The translations under genes and the position numbers were made by a program. A stretch of 64,000 bases of DNA from Rhizobium sp. L1K21 (GTDB lineage: Bacteria > Pseudomonadota > Alphaproteobacteria > Rhizobiales > Rhizobiaceae): NCBI RefSeq assembly GCF_024055895.1, contig NZ_JAMXLE010000003.1, forward strand, positions 186,001 to 250,000, given 5' to 3'. Positions 35,977 through 43,854 of this stretch are shown one piece after another. A model generated the notes under the pieces. That model was not told where the DNA came from. It was given only the letters and a program-made list of their open reading frames with translations, and made no database searches. Numbering within the stretch: position 1 is the first letter of the stretch; each line of letters opens with the position of its first letter.

Positions 35977-37647
35977 ATGGAACAGCAAGCAGATATCATC
36001 ATCGTCAATGGCAAGGTTCTGACCATGGACGCGGCGAATCCGAGAGCCGAAGCGGTCGCCCTTCGCGCAAATATGATCGCAGCCGTAGGTACAGATGATG
36101 AGATCAGGAAGCTGGCAGGTGCGAAAACCCGCATTGTCGATGCAGGTGGCGCAACCGTGCTTCCCGGCATCAACGAAGCCCATATGCACATCTTTCCCGG
36201 ATCCGTGTCGCTGACGCAATTGAACCTGCACCACGTCCACGGCCTCGAAAACCTCAAGACTGCGATTCTCGATTATGCGGCGGCCAACCCCGATGAGCCT
36301 CTGCTGATGGGCTTTTCTGCCGGTTATACGATCCTGGGCGGCGGTGAAAATGTCACCCGCCATCACCTCGACGCTATTCTGCCCGATCGTCCATTCATGA
36401 TGTTTGCCCCCGACCATCATACGGCATGGGCCAATACGGCGGCCCTCAAGGCAGCCGGCATTTTCGAAGGCCGCGATGTGGGTGTCGGCAACGAAATCGT
36501 CATGGGGGACGATGGTTTTGCCAATGGCGAATTGCGCGAAGGAAACGCCTTTGGCCCGGTCGCCAGGCTCGCCTCGACGGGTGGCCGCGAGGAGCTCGGC
36601 ATGCTGACGGGGCGCGATCCTGAAAACGTCACCCAGGAGCAATATGCCCTCGACCGCGCAATCCTGAAACGCGGCCTCGAATATTGTGCCACTGAGGGCA
36701 TCACCTCGATCCAGAATTTCGATGGCAATCATTACCAGTTGAAGATCATGCATGATCTGGAACAGGCCGGTGAATTGCCGGTGCGCATCCGCATCCCCTT
36801 CCACATGAAGAATTTCATGGAACTCGATGAGCTCGAGACCGCCGCAGCGTGGAAGAAGACCTATGCCAGTGACATGGTGCGTGGCGACTTCGTGAAGGTT
36901 TTCATGGATGGTGTACTCGACAGCGGGACGGCGTTCATGCTCGGCGGCTACGGCGACCAGCCCGGCTATACCTGCGAGCCGCTTTTCACCGCCGAAGCCT
37001 TTGATGCCATCGCAACGAAGGCCGATGCGCTCGGTCTGCAAATTGCCGTTCATGCGATCGGCGATGCGGCGGTGCGCCAGACGCTGGACGGATACGAGGC
37101 CGCGATAAAGGCCAATGGCCAACGTGACAGCCGCCACCGGGTCGAACATATCGAAGTAATCGACCCCGCCGATATTCCGCGTTTCAAAACGCTGGGCGTG
37201 GTTGCCTCCATGCAGCCGGTGCACTACCCCGGCGGCTCATGCTTTCCGATCGGAGAGACGACGTCCCGAATTGGGGAGGATCGCTGGCCTTATGCCTATG
37301 CCTGGCGCACGTTGAAGGATGCTGGTGCCCGGATGGTGTTTGCGTCCGATTGGCCGGTCTCGCCCATCAACCCCTTTGAGTGCATGCAGGACGCGCTCAC
37401 GCGCAAACCCTGGAGGGAAGGCCTTCCCGACGAACGTATGACGCTTCACGAAGCCATTTACGCCTATACGGCGGAAGGCGCGTGGGTGGAGTTCATGGAA
37501 GACCGCAAAGGGCTGGTAAAAGAGGGGTATCTGGCCGACCTCGTCGTTCTTTCCGGGGATATTGAAGAAGCAGCACCCAACAAGGTTGCGTCGCTAAAGC
37601 CTGTCATGACGATATGCGACGGGCGCGTAACCTATGAAGCGGCATGA
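35977..37647 (+). CDS. Amidohydrolase 3 family metal-dependent hydrolase
   Basis: A 556-residue cytoplasmic hydrolase of the YtcJ-like amidohydrolase group: N-terminal composite domain (ADIIIVNGKVLTMDAANPRAEAVA), metal motif NEAHMHIFPG, later catalytic-side residues HAIGDAAV and HRVEHIEV, and ASDWPVSPINPF with the distal aspartate. It is inside the polyamine uptake operon, 147 bp after potD, so it may hydrolyse an amide or N-acyl/carbamoyl amine taken up by it. The start at 35977 has AGGAAC upstream; ATG 35953 would add eight residues. Confidence 0.82.
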   Translation: MEQQADIIIVNGKVLTMDAANPRAEAVALRANMIAAVGTDDEIRKLAGAKTRIVDAGGATVLPGINEAHMHIFPGSVSLTQLNLHHVHGLENLKTAILDYAAANPDEPLLMGFSAGYTILGGGENVTRHHLDAILPDRPFMMFAPDHHTAWANTAALKAAGIFEGRDVGVGNEIVMGDDGFANGELREGNAFGPVARLASTGGREELGMLTGRDPENVTQEQYALDRAILKRGLEYCATEGITSIQNFDGNHYQLKIMHDLEQAGELPVRIRIPFHMKNFMELDELETAAAWKKTYASDMVRGDFVKVFMDGVLDSGTAFMLGGYGDQPGYTCEPLFTAEAFDAIATKADALGLQIAVHAIGDAAVRQTLDGYEAAIKANGQRDSRHRVEHIEVIDPADIPRFKTLGVVASMQPVHYPGGSCFPIGETTSRIGEDRWPYAYAWRTLKDAGARMVFASDWPVSPINPFECMQDALTRKPWREGLPDERMTLHEAIYAYTAEGAWVEFMEDRKGLVKEGYLADLVVLSGDIEEAAPNKVASLKPVMTICDGRVTYEAA

Positions 37648-38309
37648 AACCTGCAGGTGAACATTTACCGGCGGCGCGCGAGACAACGCCTGCCGTCGGC
37701 AATACGAAAAAGGGGCTCGAAACACGCGCGCGCGTGATCCGCGGCGCACGAGAGGCTCTCGAAAACGAGGGCATTGAGGCGCTGACAACGCGCAAGATCG
37801 CCGCCAGCGCCAATGTGCGGCTGGCCACACTTCACTATTATTTCGACAGCAAGGAAGCCATTCTCCTAGCCGTGCTGGAGGATATGATCGCCGACATGGC
37901 GATCAGTTATGAAAACGCCCCATTGGCATCCGACCCGGATGAACGCATTGCCGAGCTTTTCCAACTTATCTGGCACTATATCGGCAAGACCCGCAATCGG
38001 CAGATTGCCCAGTTTGAGCTGACACTCTATGCGCTCAGAACCCGTGGTTCGGAATGGCTCGCAGAACGCCAGTATGGCGAATATATCAGTTTCTACAGTC
38101 AGTTCGTCATCGACGACCCAGGCTTGAGCGAGCCGGAAAGAACGCGAATAACAACTGCGCTCGCCCGCTTCATCCTCATCGGGATCGACGGACTGATCCT
38201 GCAAACCTTTTCCCTCAATGACGACGAAATCGCCGAAGAGAGCGTCGAAGCCCTGATCATGGCAACACAGGCCTATCTGAAAAGGCTGAAAGGCGCACAG
38301 GTCGGCTAG
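37644..38309 (+). CDS. TetR-family regulator of the polyamine operon
   Basis: A 221-residue regulator with a 30-residue leader before the helix-turn-helix (about 35-80, LTTRKIAASANVRLATLHYYFDSKEAIL). It overlaps the amidohydrolase stop by 4 bp, so it is co-transcribed and may autoregulate the operon in addition to sigma-54 control. The ligand is probably an operon substrate or product. Confidence 0.85.
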   Translation: MKPAGEHLPAARETTPAVGNTKKGLETRARVIRGAREALENEGIEALTTRKIAASANVRLATLHYYFDSKEAILLAVLEDMIADMAISYENAPLASDPDERIAELFQLIWHYIGKTRNRQIAQFELTLYALRTRGSEWLAERQYGEYISFYSQFVIDDPGLSEPERTRITTALARFILIGIDGLILQTFSLNDDEIAEESVEALIMATQAYLKRLKGAQVG

Positions 38310-38353
38310 TGCATCGGGCGACAATATTAAGCCATTCTGCGCCAAGGAAAGCT

Positions 38354-38378
38354 GGAACATTCGCCCAGAGCAGACGTT
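38354..38378 (+). promoter_or_regulatory. EcfG (general stress sigma) promoter of a small gene
   Basis: GGAAC (38354-38358), 16-bp spacer, CGTT (38375-38378), the exact alphaproteobacterial EcfG consensus. The predicted start of transcription is about 38386, 24 bp before the ATG of the 46-codon gene. Confidence 0.7.
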
Positions 38379-38409
38379 GGAAACGTAAGGACAACGAAGG
38401 GAGATTGTC

Positions 38410-38550
38410 ATGTCAAAGACAAATGCTGAAGAAATCGCTGAAAACATCAAAAGCGTTGCGAAAAATTCAAGCGCTGGCGGACAGGTCGGCGGATCGCATT
38501 TTGGTCAGGAAAAAGACGCGACCAACGACTCCAGTAAGAAGAACAATTGA
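38410..38550 (+). CDS. Hypothetical 46-residue hydrophilic protein, stress-regulated
   Basis: Open frame MSKTNAEEIAENIKSVAKNS...SSKKNN of 46 codons ending in TGA. The ribosome site AAGGGAG lies six bases before the ATG, an EcfG promoter lies 32 bp upstream, and a strong terminator follows 41 bp after the stop, so it is a complete single-gene unit. The protein is rich in Lys, Asn, Ser, Glu and Gly with no hydrophobic segment, suggesting a soluble, partly disordered stress protein; the GGQVGGSHFGQEKD centre is glycine-rich. I recognise no family. It is below common length cut-offs and is likely to be missed by annotation. Confidence 0.7.
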   Translation: MSKTNAEEIAENIKSVAKNSSAGGQVGGSHFGQEKDATNDSSKKNN

Positions 38551-38591
38551 GCTGTCCCGGCGTTTGCTCAGATAAAGCAAAGCTTTAAAGA

Positions 38592-38633
38592 AAAGGCCCC
38601 AGGCGGAGCGTTAAAACTCTGTCCGGGGCTTTT
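38592..38633. terminator. Bidirectional terminator between the small gene and the acyl-CoA operon
   Basis: Stem built from AAAGGCCCC (38592-38600) and GGGGCTTTT (38625-38633) with a second inner stem GGCGGAG/CTCTGTC. It has A-rich and T-rich flanks, so it can end both the rightward small gene and the leftward operon, whose last stop is at 38638. Confidence 0.75.
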
Positions 38634-38637
38634 CTAA

Positions 38638-40512
38638 TTAATCTGTCGTTTCGGCGAGCGCTCCGGCAACAAGATATCGAAAAAGACGGTCTTTTGGACA
38701 ACCGACCTTGTCGAGCCGCATGCGCTCCAGCGCAGCTCGGTCCTGCGCGCTAGAGGCCATTCCCCGCCATACGAGACCAGCCAATTTCCGATAAGATGAT
38801 TGCGCCTGTTTCAGGTGCGAAAGCGCGGGCAGGAGGCGCTGCTCAACTGGTGTAAAATCGGTCCCGAACGGATAGGCCGGCAGTGTGTGATTGCGGCGGG
38901 CAGGCTCAAGCCAGCTTTTCAGTGTTTCCGGCAGATTGCTTCGATATTGCACCGGAATTTCATAATCCCTGCTCAGCTTGCCCGCCTTGACTGCCTGACG
39001 CCTCAACCCCTCCTGAAACCGGCTATCGGCGACGGACAGCATGGCCATGATACAGGCTTCATCTGTCTTGCCTTTCAAATCGGCCACACCGTATTCCGTG
39101 ACAACGATGTCCCTATAGGGGCGCGGAACCGAGAGATATTCATAGTTCCATTTGATATTGGAAACCGTCTTGCCGCCGCTTTCGCGTGTTGCATTGATGG
39201 TGATGATCGCCCGCCCGTCCTTCAACGCAAAGGCTTGTTCAACGAAATTGAACTGGCCGCCAATACCGCTCACCACCTGCCCGTCAGGTACCATATCGGA
39301 GGCAACGGCACCGAGGCAGGTCACGATCATGGCATTGTTGATGAAACGGGCATTCTTGCGCGCCGCTCGCTTTTGCGGCTCATCGCCATAGAGCGCGTTG
39401 GTGAATGAAACCGGCATCATGGCAATCTTGTCGCGCTTTTCAGCCGGCATGGAGGAAAGTTGCTCGTAGAAATCGCGGCAATCAAGAAAGAACCCTGCAT
39501 GGATCGCCGCCCCATCCACCTCACGGCGGATAATACCGGACTTGAACAATTCCAGAATACCGCCAACCAACATTTCAGTGACGCAATAAAGCCCTTCGTC
39601 GAACGGCATTTCATGGCTTTCCGGCGGCGCTGTGCCAAAGGGACAATCGGCAACAAGCGCCCGATAGGTGTCATTTTTCTGCTCTCGCAGGAGCAGCGAC
39701 TGCGCAATCGCGTCGCCAATCGAGCCTATGCCAATTTGCAGCGTTCCACCGTCCGGAACGAGACGGGAGGCGTGCAGACCAATTGCAAGGTGTTCCAGAG
39801 CAACCGGCCGGCGCACGAGCGAAAACAGTTCGAAATGGTCGCCCGGCGGCTCTAAGGTAAAGTCCAGATCATCCGCATCAACAATGGCAGAGCGACCCAT
39901 GAACGGCAGATTGCTGTTGATTTCCGCCGCAAAGATGAAATCCGTTTCACCCTCCCTGCGGGCTTTCAGAAGATCGACCGTGATATCCGTATTGCCGCTG
40001 AGACTGACCTGCCCTCTTTCATCCAACGCAACCAGCTGGGCGACAACATTGGGCCTGAAATTCAAAAGCGTATCAAAGGCATAGGTGTAGTTGGCCGCCA
40101 CGTAATGCCGCTGGGCATATTCATTACCGAGCCAATTGCCGGTCTGCAGAAAAAACTCTGATACCTCGATATTTTCAGGCAGCTCTCCCTGCTTTATCAA
40201 CTCGGCATAGAGCAGCGGCTGATACGCGCCGAAAAGCCGGTCTGCGGCAGGATCAAGCAGGCGCTTTTCCAGCTCTGAACCGGGTTTTGGGCGCTGCAGT
40301 GTCAGCGCGGTCAGAATGCTCAAGCGTATGTTCGGATTGTCGCAGGCAGCGCGTGTCAGCGCATTGGCAATTGTATTTGCCTTGCCAAGACCCAAGGGCA
40401 ACGCAAGGCGGATGTTTCCGCCCGTGCGCTCTATCAGCGTTTCGGCAAGCTTTCCGACGTCCGAAAAGCACGCATCATCCGTGTTATTTGCCAAGCTCTT
40501 TCCAACCTTCAT
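38638..40512 (-). CDS. Acetyl-CoA hydrolase/transferase family protein
   Basis: A 624-residue CoA-transferase-fold protein related to acetyl-CoA hydrolases and 4-hydroxybutyrate CoA-transferases. The later half contains VVSGIGGQFNFVEQAFAL and IVVTEYGVADLKGKTDEACIMAMLSVADSRFQEGL, typical of the family. It is last in the operon after the beta-oxidation genes, overlapping the preceding stop by 29 bp if ATG 40512 is used; a TTG at 40494 is an alternative. A role in recycling or releasing CoA from acyl-CoA products is inferred from context. It is longer than the usual ~500-residue hydrolases. Confidence 0.78.
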   Translation of the reverse strand: MKVGKSLANNTDDACFSDVGKLAETLIERTGGNIRLALPLGLGKANTIANALTRAACDNPNIRLSILTALTLQRPKPGSELEKRLLDPAADRLFGAYQPLLYAELIKQGELPENIEVSEFFLQTGNWLGNEYAQRHYVAANYTYAFDTLLNFRPNVVAQLVALDERGQVSLSGNTDITVDLLKARREGETDFIFAAEINSNLPFMGRSAIVDADDLDFTLEPPGDHFELFSLVRRPVALEHLAIGLHASRLVPDGGTLQIGIGSIGDAIAQSLLLREQKNDTYRALVADCPFGTAPPESHEMPFDEGLYCVTEMLVGGILELFKSGIIRREVDGAAIHAGFFLDCRDFYEQLSSMPAEKRDKIAMMPVSFTNALYGDEPQKRAARKNARFINNAMIVTCLGAVASDMVPDGQVVSGIGGQFNFVEQAFALKDGRAIITINATRESGGKTVSNIKWNYEYLSVPRPYRDIVVTEYGVADLKGKTDEACIMAMLSVADSRFQEGLRRQAVKAGKLSRDYEIPVQYRSNLPETLKSWLEPARRNHTLPAYPFGTDFTPVEQRLLPALSHLKQAQSSYRKLAGLVWRGMASSAQDRAALERMRLDKVGCPKDRLFRYLVAGALAETTD

Positions 40513-42568
40513 CAGGCTTGAAACGCGGTCCGTAAACGTCCTCGAGGGTCGTCAATGTCTCGATAACATAGTCGGTGCCACGCGTCTTGGCATAATGAAT
40601 CGGCCCGCCCAGGAAGGGTGCAAAACCGCTTGCGAAAATCATTGCCGCATCCAGCGTGTCGCTGTCGCTCACGACCTTCTCGCGCAGGCATTCAACAGCC
40701 GCATTCAACATGGGCAGGATCAGCCGGTCTTCCATATATTCGGGCGCTTCTCCGCCGACACCCGACTTTTCAGGCTTGCCGTCCTTCCATTTGTAGATGC
40801 CGCGCCCGGTCTTTTCGCCCAGATGGCCGGCATCCACCTTTTCTTTCAGCTTTGCCGGTATGTCAGCCACTGGCGTATCGAGGTTGTCGCGCAGGCTCTT
40901 CGCCACATGAAGGCAGATGTCGAGACCCACGCGGTCGGCCACCTCCAGCGGCCCCATCGCCATGCCGAACTCTTGCGCCACGCGATCGATCAGCTCCGGC
41001 TCGTGACCTTCTTCCAGCAAAATGGCAGCTTCCAGCAGATAGGGCGTGAGGATGCGGTTGACCAGAAATCCGGGGTAGGATTTCACCGGGACAGCGAGAT
41101 GATCAATCGCACCGACAAAGGCATTCAGATCGGCAAGTGTCTTCGCCGATGATCCTGGATGTGAAACTACCTCCACCAGCTCGAGCTTCGAGACCGGATT
41201 GAAGAAATGCAAACCGGCAAAGCGCTCAGGTGCGCGCAGCGCGGAAACAAGTTCCGGCAGTTCGAGGCTGGAGGTATTGGTGGCGATGATCGCATGCCCG
41301 GGTGCGCGCGCTTCAATCGAAGCCAGAAGCTCCTTTTTCAGCTCGACCTTTTCCGGTGCAGCCTCGATGACGAGATCGGCACGGGCGAGACCATATTGCT
41401 TCGGATCCGGCATCAGCCGATCCAGAACGTCGCGAACCTGAATTCCCGACAGGTGGGCATCGCTTGCGATTTTGCCTGCTTTCTTCACCGCCCGGCCCAA
41501 CGCCTGATGATCGGGATCGCTCAAGGAGACCGTCAAGCCCTTCATCGCGCAGACGGCAGCAATTTCTGCACCCATCGTGCCGGCGCCAACCACATGCACA
41601 TGCGCAACACTGCTTTTGCCACCACTGTTGGCCTTCAGCTTTTCACGCAGGAAAAACACACGGATCAGGTTTTGTGCCGTATCGCTCAAGAGCAGTCTGG
41701 CGAAGGAATTAATCTCCGCTTCCTGCATCTTCTTGCGGTTATGACCATGCTCCACCCAGATATCGATCAATTCGTGCGGGGCTGGATAATGCTCGCGCGG
41801 TGCTTTCTCCTCCACCTTGGCTGACATCTGGCGGGCGGCAAGCTGGCGCGCTGTTTCCAGATTGAAGGCCATCGCTTTCAAGCCGCGACTCCGCCCGCCC
41901 GGCCGCTTCTTTACGAGTGCGGCGATGGCGGCTCTGACATGCCGTTCTTCGGTGATCACCTCGACAATGCCGAGCGACTTGGCTTTCTGCGTATGCGCCG
42001 TTTTTCCGGTCAGCATCATGGTCATAGCTTCAATCGGATCGATCAGTTCCGTCAGCCGGAACGTACCACCCAGACCAGGATGAAGCCCAAGGCGGACCTC
42101 CGGAAAACCAAAGCTTGCGCCGGTGACCGCCACCCGGTGATCACAAGCCAAGGCGAGTTCAAAACCGCCACCCAGGGCATAGCCGTGAACAACCGCAATC
42201 GTTGGGCAGGACAAAGCCTCCAGACGATCGAGGATCGCATGGCCTTTTCTGAGACGTTCTTCCACCTGCGCCGGGTCGGTGACCTGTCTGAATTCGCCAA
42301 TGTCAGCACCCGCGATAAAGCCGCCGCTTTTTGCCGAGCGGATCATCAGTGCTTTCGGGAGGCTTGTCTCCAACGCGTCCAGCACCTTCTCCAGATCGGC
42401 GAGCACATCCTGGGACAGCGTATTGGCGCGCGCATTCTTCTTGTCCACAATAGCCCAGGCGACATTATCGTCGTCGCGCCCCAGCCACCAATTGCCGAAA
42501 TTCTGCTTCTCAGCAGGGCCTAGCTCAAGTTTCGTTTTTCCGATGATGTCGAGTACAGGTTTATTCAT
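40484..42568 (-). CDS. fadJ: Fatty acid oxidation complex alpha subunit (enoyl-CoA hydratase/3-hydroxyacyl-CoA dehydrogenase)
   Basis: A 694-residue bifunctional enzyme. The N-terminal crotonase domain includes GFIAGADIGEF and AVVHGYALGGGFELALACDHRVA with the oxyanion and acid glutamates. The NAD fold of the dehydrogenase starts VAHVHVVGAGTMGAEIAAVCAMKG (about 310), followed by IATNTSSL and FNPVSKLELVEVV with the catalytic His/Glu region. It hydrates enoyl-CoA and oxidises the L-3-hydroxyacyl-CoA. It overlaps the thiolase gene by 4 bp. The start at 42568 (MNKPVLDIIGK) fits the family; FadB is an equally valid name. Confidence 0.9.
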   Translation of the reverse strand: MNKPVLDIIGKTKLELGPAEKQNFGNWWLGRDDDNVAWAIVDKKNARANTLSQDVLADLEKVLDALETSLPKALMIRSAKSGGFIAGADIGEFRQVTDPAQVEERLRKGHAILDRLEALSCPTIAVVHGYALGGGFELALACDHRVAVTGASFGFPEVRLGLHPGLGGTFRLTELIDPIEAMTMMLTGKTAHTQKAKSLGIVEVITEERHVRAAIAALVKKRPGGRSRGLKAMAFNLETARQLAARQMSAKVEEKAPREHYPAPHELIDIWVEHGHNRKKMQEAEINSFARLLLSDTAQNLIRVFFLREKLKANSGGKSSVAHVHVVGAGTMGAEIAAVCAMKGLTVSLSDPDHQALGRAVKKAGKIASDAHLSGIQVRDVLDRLMPDPKQYGLARADLVIEAAPEKVELKKELLASIEARAPGHAIIATNTSSLELPELVSALRAPERFAGLHFFNPVSKLELVEVVSHPGSSAKTLADLNAFVGAIDHLAVPVKSYPGFLVNRILTPYLLEAAILLEEGHEPELIDRVAQEFGMAMGPLEVADRVGLDICLHVAKSLRDNLDTPVADIPAKLKEKVDAGHLGEKTGRGIYKWKDGKPEKSGVGGEAPEYMEDRLILPMLNAAVECLREKVVSDSDTLDAAMIFASGFAPFLGGPIHYAKTRGTDYVIETLTTLEDVYGPRFKPDEGWKELGK

Positions 42569-43854
42569 TGCACCATCTCCACCAGCATTGCGCCGCCAAG
42601 ACCGCCACCGATACATTCCGTTGCGATACCGCGGTTTCTGCCCAGCCGGGCCATGGCGTTGACCAGATGCAGCACGATGCGATTACCGCTTGTGCCCACA
42701 GGGTGACCCAGCGAAATGGCCCCGCCATCCACATTCAGGCGTTCGTGGTCAATGCGACCGAAGGGTTTTTCCAGGCCGAGGATTTCCCGGCAAAATTCCT
42801 CGTCCTCCCAGGCCGAGAGGCAGGCCAGAACCTGGGCGGCAAAGGCCTCGTTCAGCTCCCAGAGATCGATATCCTCGCGCTGCAGACCATGGCGGGCCAT
42901 CATGCGCGTCGAACACAAGACCGGCCCGAGCCCCATGACGGAAGGATCGAGTGCAGACCATTCGCTGTCGCGGATCACGGCTTTCGGCGTCAGTCCGTGT
43001 CTTTGCACCGCTTCTTCCGAAGCCAGAATGACCCACGAGGCTCCATCGGTAATCTGTGAGGAATTGCCCGGCGTCACCTTGCCATAGGGTTTTTCAAAAG
43101 CCGGTTTCAACTTTGCAAGCGAAGCCATGTCGTTCTTTGGCCGAACACCATCATCGGCCTCATAAACATTGCCCTCCCGGTCAAATGCGCTCTCTACCTC
43201 ACCGTCAAGCCATCCCTCCTCCTGCGCATGGGCAAGGCGATGATGGCTGGCGACGGCATAGGCGTCTGCGTCTTCGCGGGTAATGTTGAAACGGTGCGCC
43301 AGGATTTCAGCCGTCTGTCCCATGTTCAATTCGGTGATCGGGTCGGTAAGCCCGCGCTCCAGCCCGATGACGGGCTTGAAGTAATCCGCCCGCAGCCTGG
43401 ACATCTGACCGGCAATCGAAAACGGGCTTTTCGCCTTTGCAAGCTCTGCATACCATTCGACCGCGCCCTGGCGCAGCACGAGCGGAGAATGGCTGAGCGC
43501 TTCCGCACCACCGGCCAGGATCAGATCGGCAGAGCCTTCGCGAATATAGCGATAGGCCGTGTCGATCGACTGCATGCCGGACCCGCAATTGATCTGCACC
43601 GTAAAGGCAACCATCTGCTCGCCCATGCCCAAGCGAAGCGCGGCGACACGCGCAGGGTTCATTTCATCGGCAATGACATTGACGCAGCCAAGAATAACCT
43701 GATCGTAAGCATCGGGCTTGACCGGCTGACGGGCCAACAGGGGACGACCGCATTGCACGGCAAGGTCAACGGGTGTGAAAGGACCCGGACCTGATCTGGC
43801 CTTGATAAAGGGCGTGCGCGATCCATCGACAATGTAAACGGGGCGCTCTGTCAT
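42565..43854 (-). CDS. fadI: Acetyl-CoA acyltransferase (fatty acid oxidation beta subunit)
   Basis: A 429-residue thiolase with catalytic Cys in INCGSGMQSIDTAYR (about residue 89), the NEAFAAQVLA loop, GGAISLGHPVGTSGNR and ECIGGGLGGAML with the second cysteine. It cleaves 3-oxoacyl-CoA. It is coupled by ATGA overlaps with both the acyl-CoA dehydrogenase and the alpha subunit gene, a FadIJ-like arrangement. Confidence 0.9.
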   Translation of the reverse strand: MTERPVYIVDGSRTPFIKARSGPGPFTPVDLAVQCGRPLLARQPVKPDAYDQVILGCVNVIADEMNPARVAALRLGMGEQMVAFTVQINCGSGMQSIDTAYRYIREGSADLILAGGAEALSHSPLVLRQGAVEWYAELAKAKSPFSIAGQMSRLRADYFKPVIGLERGLTDPITELNMGQTAEILAHRFNITREDADAYAVASHHRLAHAQEEGWLDGEVESAFDREGNVYEADDGVRPKNDMASLAKLKPAFEKPYGKVTPGNSSQITDGASWVILASEEAVQRHGLTPKAVIRDSEWSALDPSVMGLGPVLCSTRMMARHGLQREDIDLWELNEAFAAQVLACLSAWEDEEFCREILGLEKPFGRIDHERLNVDGGAISLGHPVGTSGNRIVLHLVNAMARLGRNRGIATECIGGGLGGAMLVEMVQ

